Origin: Symbiobacterium thermophilum IAM 14863
Lineage (GTDB): Bacteria > Bacillota > Sulfobacillia > Symbiobacteriales > Symbiobacteriaceae
Direction: 5' to 3'
NCBI RefSeq assembly: GCF_000009905.1
Contig: NC_006177.1
Location: 2,232,001 to 2,296,000, forward strand
DNA: 64,000 nucleotides
Positions within the stretch are counted from its first letter, which is position 1; each line of letters starts with the position of its first letter. Positions 1 to 7,896 of the stretch are shown here, one piece after another. Under the pieces are notes generated by a model. It did not search any database and had not been told where the DNA came from. It saw only the letters and a list, made by a program, of their open reading frames with translations. The position numbers and the translations under genes were made by a program.

Positions 1-234
1 GGAGCGGTGAAGGGGACGATCAACGCCGGCATCGGGGAGGTCATCCTGTGGATCCCCGAAGGCCGGCCGGCCCGCATCCGGGTCGAGACCGGCATCGGGA
101 GCACGAGCGTCGCCCCAGGCTTCCTGTACCGGGACGGGTACTACGTGACGCCGCAGTACGCTGACCAGGAGGACGCCGTAGACCTGGTGGTGACCGGCGG
201 CGTGGGAACCGTCGATCTCAGGATCATGGACTGA
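1..234 (+). CDS. C-terminal part of a LiaF-like membrane-stress protein (partial)
   Basis: The reading frame is open to the left window edge, so this is the end of a longer gene; a GTG at position 7 is probably internal. The visible 77 residues form a beta-rich segment with alternating G-x-G turns (AGIGEV, TGIGST, GGVGTV). This matches the C-terminal beta-helix-like domain of LiaF and cell-wall-active-antibiotic response proteins (DUF2154 type), which sense envelope stress with LiaRS. No membrane segment is visible, as expected for the C-terminal end. A strong hairpin terminator follows 14 bases after the stop, so it closes its operon. Family assignment is by pattern only; the upstream part would decide it. 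Confidence 0.5.
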   Translation, partial: GAVKGTINAGIGEVILWIPEGRPARIRVETGIGSTSVAPGFLYRDGYYVTPQYADQEDAVDLVVTGGVGTVDLRIMD

Positions 235-248
235 GCCGGGTCTGATGT

Positions 249-295
249 GCGCGCAAAGACCCCGCCCCTCTCGCCGGGGCGGGGTCTTTGCGCGC
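249..295. terminator. Strong hairpin terminator
   Basis: A perfect 20-bp inverted repeat (249-268 and 276-295) flanks a 7-base loop. The inner arm contains AAGACCCCGCCCC and its complement, giving a T-rich stretch on either strand. It lies between a plus-strand gene end and a minus-strand gene end and can serve both. Confidence 0.8.
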
Positions 296-417
296 GTCTG
301 GCCCGGCGCGAGTGCTCCGGTCCTGCCGCGCCGTCAGGATGCGGCGTCCGGACCGCCGGCCCCGCGGGCTTCAGCCAGTACAGGGAGGGCTGCCCGGACC
401 TTCCGCACCACGGGCGC

Positions 418-702
418 TCACCGCCGGCCCCGGTAGCCGCCCGGGATCACCCGCAGCCGGGGGGCGGGCCGCATGCGGCCGTGCATGTACCCCACAGCCG
501 CACCGACCAGCGCGCCGAGCACGTGAAGAGAAGCCAGGAGCCCGATCAGGTTCAGCGGCCGGGAGAAGTATCGGACGGCAACCGTGGCATCCAGCAGGCT
601 TCCGTCCACCAGCAGGATCGTCAGCAGGCAGACCTCAAACAGCGGCATGGCCAGGGCAGATCCCAGCGCAGCGCCCACCAGGGCCGTACGGTTCCGTCGC
701 AT
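418..702 (-). CDS. Small membrane protein of unknown function
   Basis: A 94-residue protein with about three hydrophobic stretches (roughly residues 7-32, 48-71) and a basic, arginine-rich C-terminus (MRPAPRLRVIPGGYRGRR). I do not recognise the family. It is the last gene of the minus-strand ctaB-ctaM group, 48 bases after the DUF420 gene, so it may be cotranscribed with oxidase-assembly genes. The stop is followed, past about 120 bases, by the hairpin at 249-295. ATG start; the Shine-Dalgarno site is GGGAGG (GAGGGAGGCACGGGC before the ATG). The hydrophobic pattern and codon use look genuine, but no function can be claimed. Confidence 0.55.
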   Translation of the reverse strand: MRRNRTALVGAALGSALAMPLFEVCLLTILLVDGSLLDATVAVRYFSRPLNLIGLLASLHVLGALVGAAVGYMHGRMRPAPRLRVIPGGYRGRR

Positions 703-750
703 GCCCGTGCCTCCCTCATCTACCGCCCGTACGGCCGCCCGCGGCCGGGC

Positions 751-1179
751 TCAGGATGGGTACGGGAACCGCAGGAGGCCGTAGACGAGCACCCCGGTTG
801 CCGAAACGTACACCCAGATGGGCCACGTCACCCTGCCCAGGCGCCGGTGGGACGGCAGCAGCCCCCGGAGTCCCCGCCAGACCGTGATCAGGACCAGGGG
901 CGTCTGCACCATGGCCAGGGTGAAGTGGCTGATCAGGATCGCCAGGTAGATCGGCCGCAGCCACCCCGGGCCGGAGAACGTGGACAGCCCTCCCAGGAAG
1001 ACCCGGGTGACATACAGGACGAGAAAAAGCGCCGCGAGCGCAGTGGCCGTCAGCATGACCCGCTGATGCCGCTGCGGCTCCCCACGCCGCACCAGGCGTA
1101 TGCCCCAGAGGATAAGGATGCCGCTCACCGAGATGAGGATGGCGTTGACCGTGGGCAGCACGGCCAGGATGCGGTCCAA
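751..1179 (-). CDS. ctaM: DUF420 membrane protein, CtaM/YozB-like
   Basis: A 142-residue integral membrane protein with four hydrophobic helices (about 8-27, 42-62, 76-98 and 119-136) and conserved His (HQR, SHF) and Arg residues. This is the pattern of DUF420. Its characterised members, CtaM of Staphylococcus aureus and YozB of Bacillus subtilis, are needed for maturation of haem-copper oxidases of the aa3 type. It follows ctaB on the same strand and faces the SCO1-ctaCDEFG cluster, which supports that role. The start is TTG at 1177-1179, preceded by a GGGGGGAG ribosome site. Family identity is fairly secure; the assembly role is inferred from orthologues and context. Confidence 0.8.
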   Translation of the reverse strand: MDRILAVLPTVNAILISVSGILILWGIRLVRRGEPQRHQRVMLTATALAALFLVLYVTRVFLGGLSTFSGPGWLRPIYLAILISHFTLAMVQTPLVLITVWRGLRGLLPSHRRLGRVTWPIWVYVSATGVLVYGLLRFPYPS

Positions 1180-1313
1180 TGCAGTTCTCCCCCCTCCCTG
1201 CCGCCGTCACGGGCCGGGGCACCGGCCAGGCCGCCCGGCGCGGGGGAGCCTCCGTCGCCGGGCGTGCAGGCGCGCACCGCGACGGCGCCCGGCCCGGGTT
1301 GCCGCCGGCGCCG

Positions 1314-2210
1314 TCAGGCGCGGGTCACGTCCAGCATCATCGCGAGGAAGATCACGAACAGGTACAACAAAGACCAGCCGTAGGTCCGGTGGGCCCAGTC
1401 CATCTGCGGCGCCCGCTCACGCAGGAGGCCCACTGAGGCGGACACCATGGCGCACCCCAGCACGACCGATGTCCAGAGGTACAGCCGGCCGACCGTCCCG
1501 GTCCAGTAGAGCAGGGCCGCGGAGGGAATCAGGAGCAGCGAGTAGAGCAGGATCTGCCACTTGGTGGCCCGCTCCCCCCTCACCACCGGCAGCATGGGGA
1601 CGCCGGCCCGCTCGTAATCCTCGCTGCGGAAGAGCGCCAGCGCCCAGAAGTGGGGCGGCGTCCAGAGGAAGACCACGAGGAACATGATGACAGCGGCCCA
1701 GTCGAGCCGTCCGGTGACCGCGGCCCAGCCCACCAGCGGGGGCGCCGCGCCCGCTGCGCCGCCTATGACGATGTTATGCACCGTCGAGCGCTTCAACCAC
1801 ATGGTGTAGACCAGCACGTAGAACAGCAGGCCGGCGGTGGCCAGCAGGGCCGTGAGCAGGTTGACGGTGAGCAGAACCAGGAAGCTGAGCGCCCCGGTGA
1901 TCACGCCGAAGCGCAGGGCCTGCTCCGGTGTCAGCCGGCCTGCGGGCAGCGGCCTGCGTCGGGTCCGGGCCATGACCGCGTCGATGTCCCGGTCGTACCA
2001 CATGTTGATGGCGTTCGCCGCCCCGCAGGACAGCGCCAGCCCGATCATGGTGACGACCGTCAGGCCCAGCGGCGGCGGTCCCCCGGCCGCCACCCACATG
2101 GCGGCAAACCCGGTGATGAGGAGCAGGATGACGATGCGCGGCTTGGTGAGCGCCACGTAATCCCGCACCACCTGGCCGCTTTGAAGGCGATCGCGAGCCT
2201 GCGCGAACAT
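1314..2210 (-). CDS. ctaB: Protohaem IX farnesyltransferase (haem O synthase)
   Basis: CtaB/CyoE transfers a farnesyl group from farnesyl diphosphate to haem B, giving haem O for haem-copper oxidases; it is a polytopic UbiA-family enzyme. The sequence shows YVALTKPRIV near the start, the first Asp-rich motif NMWYDRDIDAVMARTRRRP and the later YTMWLKRST and FLWTPPHFWALAL motifs, with about eight to nine membrane segments. I place the start at ATG 2208-2210 (MFAQARDRL, 298 residues), behind AAAGGGGG; an open frame continues 33 codons further upstream without a good ribosome site. It heads the minus-strand half of the oxidase locus, with ctaM 134 bases downstream. Confidence 0.95.
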   Translation of the reverse strand: MFAQARDRLQSGQVVRDYVALTKPRIVILLLITGFAAMWVAAGGPPPLGLTVVTMIGLALSCGAANAINMWYDRDIDAVMARTRRRPLPAGRLTPEQALRFGVITGALSFLVLLTVNLLTALLATAGLLFYVLVYTMWLKRSTVHNIVIGGAAGAAPPLVGWAAVTGRLDWAAVIMFLVVFLWTPPHFWALALFRSEDYERAGVPMLPVVRGERATKWQILLYSLLLIPSAALLYWTGTVGRLYLWTSVVLGCAMVSASVGLLRERAPQMDWAHRTYGWSLLYLFVIFLAMMLDVTRA

Positions 2211-2582
2211 GGGGCCGCCCCCTTTACCTTCAAGATCCCTGCGTGACGCCGCGCGCCGTTCCCGGACACCGGGTCCCGGCCGCGCACGCCGAGTGCCGTT
2301 CCCGGACACCGGTTTCAGGCGGCGCAGGCCCCGCGCCCGGGGCTGGTCCCGCCCCCCCCCCGCATGCGCCCCCCTGCCTGGGCGCAGCTTCAGGACCGCG
2401 CCAGGTCCACGCCCCGTGCCCGGTAGGGAACCGAAATTAGACGGGTTCCGGGCAAAATCCTCCTACTTTTCTCACTTTCATGATGACAATGTTGCCAAAC
2501 TCAGCCCGCCGAGCAGGAATCGTCTGAGTTACCGGATAATAAATGCACATCGCAGCACTTTCCATTTGCGGAGGGGGTCCAC
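2211..2582. other. Divergent intergenic region between ctaB and SCO1
   Basis: The ctaB-proximal half is extremely GC-rich; the half near SCO1 (about 2435-2570) is AT-rich and probably holds the promoters. It contains an 18-base direct repeat (GCCGTTCCCGGACACCGG at 2255-2272 and 2295-2312, exactly 40 bases apart). It also holds a 7-base inverted repeat (AACTCAG at 2498-2504 and CTGAGTT at 2524-2530). I could not assign a convincing -35/-10 pair. No gene is visible. Confidence 0.5.
2255..2312. repeat. Pair of 18-base direct repeats, 40-base spacing
   Basis: GCCGTTCCCGGACACCGG occurs twice, at 2255-2272 and 2295-2312. Each copy contains the small inverted core CCGG-ACA-CCGG. The 40-base offset equals about four DNA turns. 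It could be a pair of regulator sites for ctaB or SCO1, or a simple duplication. Confidence 0.6.
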
Positions 2583-3356
2583 ATGGTTCAGGAAGCCGCA
2601 CTGCCGCGGGGCGTCCGCGTCGGCCTGGCGGTCAGCATCAGCGTCGTCCTCCTGTCGCTGGCCGGCCTTCTCGCGCTGTTCGCGTCGGCCCGTCAGCCCG
2701 CCCTGCCGGTCTTCGGCCAGGTCCCTGACTTCGATTTCGTGGACCAGGAGGGCCGGCCGTTCTCGGATGAGGACCTGGCCGGCCGTGTGCACCTCGTCGG
2801 CTTCATCTACACCTCATGCCCCGACATCTGTCCCGCGATCACGGCGCAGATGCGGGCGCTGCAGACCGAGCTGGCCCGGCTCGGTCTGACCGACCAGGTC
2901 CACCTGGTCTCCATCACGGTGGATCCGGAGTACGACACCCCGGAGCGGCTGGCGGCTTACGCCCGGATGTTCGGCGCCGACACCTCCTCCTGGCACTTCC
3001 TCACCGGCCGCCCGAACCACGTCCGCACCGTGGTGGAGAAGGGCTTCCTGGTGGGGATGGACCGCATCGCGACCGATTACCCGATCCACGCCGGGCACCA
3101 CCAGGGGCACGACCACGGGACGCACGCCCACGGGCCCGACGAAGCCGCCGGCGCGGGCACCACGCACCGGTCGGACGATGCCCTCGGCGCTGACCACGGT
3201 CACGGAACCGCTTCGGCCGTGGACTACCGCGTGGAGCACGGCGGGCGGGTGGCGCTTGTCGACCGGGAGGGCCGGATCCGGGCGTACCACCACGGGAACC
3301 TGCTGGACACCGACGAGGTGATGGCGCAGATCCGCCTGCTTCTCGCCGGGAGGTGA
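2583..3356 (+). CDS. SCO1/SenC/PrrC-family copper chaperone for oxidase assembly
   Basis: SCO proteins are membrane-anchored thioredoxin-fold proteins that deliver copper to the CuA centre of cytochrome oxidase subunit II. One N-terminal membrane anchor (about residues 13-33) is followed by the thioredoxin-like domain with the copper-binding motif TSCPDICP (CxxxC) and the VSITVDPEYDTPE segment. The third ligand should be one of the C-terminal histidines. Unusually, a histidine-rich insertion (HAGHHQGHDHGTHAHG and later HGHG) lies between residues about 165 and 210, perhaps a metal-loading loop. ATG start with GCGGAGGGGG. The stop overlaps the start of the DUF983 gene, so the two are co-translated. 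Confidence 0.9.
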   Translation: MVQEAALPRGVRVGLAVSISVVLLSLAGLLALFASARQPALPVFGQVPDFDFVDQEGRPFSDEDLAGRVHLVGFIYTSCPDICPAITAQMRALQTELARLGLTDQVHLVSITVDPEYDTPERLAAYARMFGADTSSWHFLTGRPNHVRTVVEKGFLVGMDRIATDYPIHAGHHQGHDHGTHAHGPDEAAGAGTTHRSDDALGADHGHGTASAVDYRVEHGGRVALVDREGRIRAYHHGNLLDTDEVMAQIRLLLAGR

Positions 3357-3727
3357 CGGCCGTGTTGGGGCCGATGGCTCGCGGCGCGTGGGACGGGTTC
3401 CGGCTGCGCTGCCCGGCCTGCCGCAGGGGGGCGATGTCCCGGGGGCTCTTCCAGCTGGCCGACCGGTGCCCGGTCTGCGGCGCCCCCTTCGAGCCGGAGG
3501 AGGGCGACTTCGTGGGGGCGATGCTGGTCGCCTACTCCGTCACGGCAGTGCTGGTGGTCATCGGCATCTACGTCACCGCCGCGCTGACCCCCCTGAGCCC
3601 CCGGACCCAGCTGGTCCTGTGGTGCCTGTTCGGAGCGGGATTCCTGATCGGCACCTACCGGAACATGAAGGGAGCCTGGGTGGGGATCCTGCACGCCATG
3701 ACGGGGCTGCGGCGCGGCGGACGCTGA
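3353..3727 (+). CDS. DUF983 zinc-ribbon membrane protein
   Basis: A 124-residue protein with an N-terminal zinc-ribbon-like pair of CxxC motifs (CPAC at about 20-23 and CPVC at about 39-42), an acidic segment EPEEGDF, then two hydrophobic helices. This is the DUF983 layout, a family often found in oxidase gene neighbourhoods. I infer an assembly or metal-handling role from location only. The GTG start at 3353 overlaps the TGA of the SCO1 gene (GTGA). GTG at 3362 or ATG at 3374 are alternatives. The 40-bp repeat array begins 59 bases after its stop. Confidence 0.8.
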   Translation: MTAVLGPMARGAWDGFRLRCPACRRGAMSRGLFQLADRCPVCGAPFEPEEGDFVGAMLVAYSVTAVLVVIGIYVTAALTPLSPRTQLVLWCLFGAGFLIGTYRNMKGAWVGILHAMTGLRRGGR

Positions 3728-3786
3728 CCGTACCGCGCGGCACCGATGCCGTGAGCAGCCGGTGATCGCAGCCGCTCCTCGTCGGC

Positions 3787-4020
3787 GGCCACGGGGTGGC
3801 GATGACCGCTGCCGCGCCACGTCGACGGCCACGGGGTAGCGGTGACCGCTACGGCGACACGAGGGCGGCCACGGCCTGGCGGCGACCGCTGCCGCGCCAC
3901 GTCGACGGCCACGGGGTAGCGGTGAACGCTACGGCGACACGAGGGCGGCCACGGCCTGGCGGTGACCGCTACCGCGCCACGTGGGCGGCCACGGGCTGGG
4001 GGCGACCGCTCCGGGCAGCG
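3787..4020. repeat. Six-copy 40-bp tandem repeat with internal palindromes
   Basis: Units of 40 bases begin with GGCCACGG at 3787, 3827, 3867, 3907, 3947 and 3987; the sixth is degenerate at its end. Units 2 and 4 are nearly identical and differ from units 1, 3 and 5, giving an 80-base higher-order period. Each unit has an inverted core around GCGGTGACCGC; in unit 2 it is the perfect TAGCGGT-G-ACCGCTA. The unit length is not a multiple of three, so it does not encode a peptide repeat. It fills the gap between DUF983 and the ctaC promoter. Confidence 0.9.
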
Positions 4021-4070
4021 CGGGGGCAACGCGCGGCTTTGTTTTGACCGACTGATCTCGCAATACCGGG

Positions 4071-4099
4071 TTGTCAGACTAGTCTTTTTGTACTACAGT
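4071..4099 (+). promoter_or_regulatory. Sigma-A-type promoter for ctaC
   Basis: TTGTCA (4071-4076), a 17-base spacer and TACAGT (4094-4099). The spacer starts with the palindrome GACTAGTC (4077-4084). It lies 71 bases before the ctaC start and immediately after the 40-bp repeat array. Confidence 0.6.
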
Positions 4100-4170
4100 G
4101 ATGGTGGCCTCTCCATTGGCCACCCGAGCTCGGCCTACAACGTGAATCGTAGACGAGGAGCGGATGATCG

Positions 4171-5199
4171 GTGGGTATGTGGATCAGGCAGAGCGGCGTC
4201 CGGACCTGCGCGGCGATCCTGCTGGCCAGCGTGCTGCTGGCGGGATGCAGCACCCTGCCGCAGACGCCCCTGGATCCCAAGGGCCCGGTCGCCCAGATGC
4301 AGACCGGGCTGCTGCTCTACACCCTGTACATCGCCATGGGCATCGGCATCTCGGTGACGGCGGCCCTGCTCTACGTCGTCTTCCGCTTCCGCGCCCGCCC
4401 GGGCCTGACCGGCGTGCCGGTGCAGATCCGCGGCAACCACGTCCTTGAAATCATCTGGACCGTCATCCCGGTCCTCATCCTGGTCTCCGTCGCCTTCCCC
4501 ACGGTGGAGGCCGCCTTCTCCACCGCCGTGCCGCCGGAGGGCGCCATGACCGTACGGGCCACCGGCTACCGCTGGTGGTTCGCCTTCGAGTACCCGGAAC
4601 TGGGCATCGTCACCGCCAACGAGCTGCGCATCCCCGCGGGGCAGCCGATCCGGTTGGAGCTGACCTCCAACGACGTCATCCACTCCTTCTGGGTGCCGAA
4701 GCTCGCCGGCAAGACCGACATGATCCCCGGGCGCGTCAACATCGCCTGGATTCAGGCGGACGAGCCGGGCGTCTACCTGGGCCAGTGCGCCGAGTTCTGC
4801 GGCGACTCCCACGCCAACATGCGCTTCCAGGTCAGGGCCATGCCACCGGAGCAGTTCGACGAGTGGGTGCGGCAGCGGCAGGCCATGGCGCAGGGACCGA
4901 GTGAGCTGTCCGCCGTCGCGGCCCGGGGCCGGGAGCTCTTTGAGTCGAACGTCGGCAACTGCTTCGCCTGCCACGCCGTGGACGGGACGAAGGCCCAGGG
5001 CGTCGTCGGACCCAATCTGACCGACGTCGGGCAGCGCTCCACCCTCGCGGCCGGAATCCTGGAGAACAACTACGAGAATCTGAAGGCGTGGGTGCGGAAC
5101 CCGGCCGACTTCAAGCCGGGCACCACGATGCCCTCCCACGCCAGGCTTTCGGAGCAAGACCTCGACGCCATCGTGCAGTACCTGATGAGCCTGAAGTGA
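4171..5199 (+). CDS. ctaC: Cytochrome c oxidase subunit II with fused cytochrome c (caa3 type)
   Basis: Subunit II receives electrons from cytochrome c and passes them through the binuclear CuA centre to subunit I. A lipoprotein signal ends in LLAGC (Cys26), so the N-terminus is probably lipidated. Two membrane helices follow (about 45-72 and 92-112), then the cupredoxin domain with CuA ligands His171, Cys206, Glu208, Cys210, His214 and Met217 (CAEFCGDSHANM). The C-terminal third is a class I cytochrome c domain with CFACH (264-268) and probable axial Met320 (TTMPSH). This fusion defines caa3 oxidases. I use GTG at 4171, with GAGGAG upstream; ATG at 4177 is possible. Confidence 0.95.
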   Translation: MGMWIRQSGVRTCAAILLASVLLAGCSTLPQTPLDPKGPVAQMQTGLLLYTLYIAMGIGISVTAALLYVVFRFRARPGLTGVPVQIRGNHVLEIIWTVIPVLILVSVAFPTVEAAFSTAVPPEGAMTVRATGYRWWFAFEYPELGIVTANELRIPAGQPIRLELTSNDVIHSFWVPKLAGKTDMIPGRVNIAWIQADEPGVYLGQCAEFCGDSHANMRFQVRAMPPEQFDEWVRQRQAMAQGPSELSAVAARGRELFESNVGNCFACHAVDGTKAQGVVGPNLTDVGQRSTLAAGILENNYENLKAWVRNPADFKPGTTMPSHARLSEQDLDAIVQYLMSLK

Positions 5200-5316
5200 C
5201 GCCTGCCCCGCCGCTGCGGCGGGTCAGACAGCGCGACATCCGGATGCTCGGCCGGCTGCTCCCGGAGACCAAGCCGGAACGAGCGCGAATCCCCGTGAAA
5301 CGGAGGTTCTGACCGC

Positions 5317-7203
5317 ATGGCGACAGCCGCGAAGACGCTGGGCTTCATCCCCCGGCCGACCGCCCAGAGGGGATTCTGGTCGTGGGTGGCGACGGTGGAC
5401 CACAAGCGCATCGGGATCATGTACGGCGTCACCGGCTTCTTCTTCTTCCTGGTGGGCGGCCTGGAGGCCTGGATCATGCGCCTGCAGCTGGCCCGCCCCG
5501 GGCTCGAGGTGGTGACGGCCCGGACGTTCAACGCCCTGTTCACCATGCACGCCACCACCATGATCTTCCTGGGCGTCATGCCCCTCCTGTCGGCCTTCAT
5601 GAACTACTTCCTGCCCCTGATGATCGGCGCCCGGGACGTCGCCTTCCCCCGTCTCAACGCCTTCTCCTACTGGATCTACCTGTTCGGCGCCCTCTTCATC
5701 AACGCCGGCTGGCTGATGGGCACCGCCGGCGGCCACGTGCCGGACATCGGGTGGTTCGGGTACGCCAACCTGACGTCGGTGCAATTCACCAGCGGCCTCG
5801 GCCCCGACTTCTGGACCCTGGGCCTGCTGCTCCTGGGCATCGGCACGCTGGTCTCGGGCTTCAACTTCATCGTGACCATCCTGAACATGCGGGCGCCGGG
5901 CATGACCCTGATGAAGATGCCGGTGTTCGTCTGGACGACCCTGGTCACGTCGGCGATCATCATCTTCGCCTTTCCTTCGGTCACGGTGGCCCTGATCATG
6001 CTGATGTTCGACCGGACCTTCGCCGCCAACTTCTTCGAGGTGCTCAGGGGCGGCAGCGTGGTCTTCTACCAGCACCTGTTCTGGACGTTCGGCCACCCCG
6101 AGGTGTACATCCTCATCCTGCCGGCGATGGGCATCATCTCCGAGGTCATCCCGGTCCACGCCCGCAAGATGCTGTTCGGCTACTCCGTCATGGTCTTCTC
6201 CACGGCGCTCATCGGCTTCATGGGCTTCACCGTGTGGAGCCACCACATGTTCACGGTCGGGATGGGCCCCGTGGTCAACTCGATCTTCTCGCTCACCACC
6301 ATGGCCATCGCCGTGCCGACCGGCGTGAAGATCTTCAACTGGCTCAGCACCATGTGGGGCGGACAGATCCGCTTCACCGCGGCCATGCTCTTCGCCATCG
6401 GCTTCATCGCCAGCTTCACCATCGGCGGCCTCTCGGGCTTCATGCACGCGGCCGCGCCGTCCGACGCCCAGCAGCATGACACCTACTTCGTCGTGGCGCA
6501 CTTCCACTACGTGCTGATCGGCGGGAGCATCTTCGCCATCCTGAGCGGGATCCACCACTGGTTCCCGAAGGTCTTCGGCCGCATGCTGGACGAGCGGCTG
6601 GGCCGCTGGAGTTTCGCGCTCATCTTCACCGGTTTCCACACGTTCGCCTTCCCCTTCCACATCCTCGGCCTGCTGGGCATGCCCCGGCGCATCTACACCT
6701 ACGCCCCGGGCCTGGGCTGGGAGAACTGGAACCTCCTCTCCACGGTCGGCGTGTTCATCCTCGCGGCCGGCGTCCTGGTGCTCATCGCCAACTTCATCGT
6801 GACGATGCGCAAGCCCATGGACGCCCCCGCCGACCCGTGGGACGGCCGCACGCTGGAGTGGACGCTCCCCTCCCCGCCGCCCGCCTACAACTTCGCGCGG
6901 GTGCCCGTGGTGCATCTGCGGGACGCCTTCTGGTTCCACAAGCACCCCGAGGGGAACGAGCGGGCCCTGGAGTACGAGTCGCCGCAGCCGGCCCCCATCC
7001 ACCTGCCCGGCCCCTCCCTGATGCCGATCCTGCTCGCGCTCGGACCCACCGTGGCGGCGGTCGGCATGCTGTTCCTGCGGATGCGCGAGGCCTACGCCGT
7101 ACCGGTGATCGTGGCGGGCTTCGTGATCACGTTGCTGGCGCTGTGGGGCTGGGCCTTCGAGGGCGAGGGCGGCACCCTGGTCGAACCGGAGGGAGCCGAC
7201 TGA
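5317..7203 (+). CDS. ctaD: Cytochrome c oxidase subunit I
   Basis: The catalytic subunit reduces O2 at haem a3-CuB and pumps protons. At 628 residues it has the Bacillus CtaD length. Visible signatures are FTMHATTMIF (low-spin haem histidine), FGHPEVYILILP (CuB His and the cross-linked Tyr), SHHMFTVGM (two CuB histidines) and HDTYFVVAHFHYVL (haem histidines), across about 12 to 14 helices. The extra C-terminal helices seen in CtaD are present. ATG start with ACGGAGG. It lies 117 bases after ctaC; a short GC hairpin in the gap has no T-run. ctaE follows closely, so ctaCDEF is one operon. Confidence 0.97.
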   Translation: MATAAKTLGFIPRPTAQRGFWSWVATVDHKRIGIMYGVTGFFFFLVGGLEAWIMRLQLARPGLEVVTARTFNALFTMHATTMIFLGVMPLLSAFMNYFLPLMIGARDVAFPRLNAFSYWIYLFGALFINAGWLMGTAGGHVPDIGWFGYANLTSVQFTSGLGPDFWTLGLLLLGIGTLVSGFNFIVTILNMRAPGMTLMKMPVFVWTTLVTSAIIIFAFPSVTVALIMLMFDRTFAANFFEVLRGGSVVFYQHLFWTFGHPEVYILILPAMGIISEVIPVHARKMLFGYSVMVFSTALIGFMGFTVWSHHMFTVGMGPVVNSIFSLTTMAIAVPTGVKIFNWLSTMWGGQIRFTAAMLFAIGFIASFTIGGLSGFMHAAAPSDAQQHDTYFVVAHFHYVLIGGSIFAILSGIHHWFPKVFGRMLDERLGRWSFALIFTGFHTFAFPFHILGLLGMPRRIYTYAPGLGWENWNLLSTVGVFILAAGVLVLIANFIVTMRKPMDAPADPWDGRTLEWTLPSPPPAYNFARVPVVHLRDAFWFHKHPEGNERALEYESPQPAPIHLPGPSLMPILLALGPTVAAVGMLFLRMREAYAVPVIVAGFVITLLALWGWAFEGEGGTLVEPEGAD

Positions 7204-7250
7204 GATGGACCGCACCGCAACCCTGACCGAACCGGGGGAGGGGAACTGAC

Positions 7251-7883
7251 ATGGCGCACCACGAGCATGCCCACCGGGCACATCCCGCCTGGGCCCATGA
7301 CGCCCATGCGCACCAGACCAACACCGGCATCGACAACCGGAAGCTGGGTTTCTGGCTGTTCATCGCCTCCGAGTCGATCTTCTTCGCCTGCCTGCTGGTG
7401 GGCTACCTGGTCTTCCGGGGCGGCTACCAGCCCGGCGTGGGGCCCCGGGACCTGTTCAACATCGAGCTCACGACGGTTTCCACCTTCGTCCTGCTCATGT
7501 CGTCGCTGGCCATGGTGCTTGCCGTGAACGCTGCGCAGCGGAACGAGGGCAGGGCGGCCAGGCGCTGGGTGCTGGTGACGGCCCTGATGGGCCTCACCTT
7601 CCTGGGCTTCCAGGCCTACGAGTTCACCCACTTCTACCACGCGGGACTCAGCCTCTCGTCCAGCGTGTTCGGCACCGCATTTTACACGCTGACGGGCTTT
7701 CACGGCGCCCACGTGGCGGTCGGCGTGATCTGGCTGCTCACGTTGCTCTACCACGGCCGCGGCAAGGGACTCACGGTGGACAAGGCGGATGACGTCGAGG
7801 TGGCCGGGCTCTACTGGCACTTCGTCGACATCGTCTGGATCGTGCTCTTCACCGTGGTCTACCTGCTCGAGTTCGTCCAGTAG
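7251..7883 (+). CDS. ctaE: Cytochrome c oxidase subunit III
   Basis: A 210-residue polytopic protein of the CyoC/CoxC family, supporting the stability of subunit I and proton uptake. Family signatures include KLGFWLFIASESIFFACL, GFQAYEFTHF and GFHGAHVAVGVIWLL, with five predicted helices as in bacterial caa3 enzymes rather than seven as in mitochondria. The N-terminal 20 residues are unusually histidine-rich (AHHEHAHRAHPAWAHDAHAH), echoing the His-rich loop in the SCO1 homologue; this could be a copper-handling tail, which is inference. ATG start with GGGGGAGGGG upstream. Thirteen bases separate it from ctaF. Confidence 0.93.
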   Translation: MAHHEHAHRAHPAWAHDAHAHQTNTGIDNRKLGFWLFIASESIFFACLLVGYLVFRGGYQPGVGPRDLFNIELTTVSTFVLLMSSLAMVLAVNAAQRNEGRAARRWVLVTALMGLTFLGFQAYEFTHFYHAGLSLSSSVFGTAFYTLTGFHGAHVAVGVIWLLTLLYHGRGKGLTVDKADDVEVAGLYWHFVDIVWIVLFTVVYLLEFVQ

Positions 7884-7896
7884 GGGAGGTGTGCCC

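Noticed and set aside
247-1383. Plus-strand frames across 247-1383
   Set aside because: They are antisense to the DUF420 and small membrane genes and have shadow-like Pro/Arg/Gln composition.
3796-4047. Small plus-strand frame over the 40-bp repeats
   Set aside because: The 40-base unit shifts the frame each time, and the peptide is not repetitive in step with the DNA; no ribosome site.
4044-4069. TTGACC near 4044 as the ctaC -35
   Set aside because: No -10 at suitable distance; TTGTCA-17-TACAGT just downstream fits much better.
5206-5222. GC palindrome between ctaC and ctaD as a terminator
   Set aside because: The arms leave a one-base loop, there is no T-run, and ctaD is clearly in the same operon.
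5224-7281. Long minus-strand frame opposite ctaD
   Set aside because: Composition is His/Glu/Asp/Arg-biased and mirrors ctaD codons; ctaD is certain.
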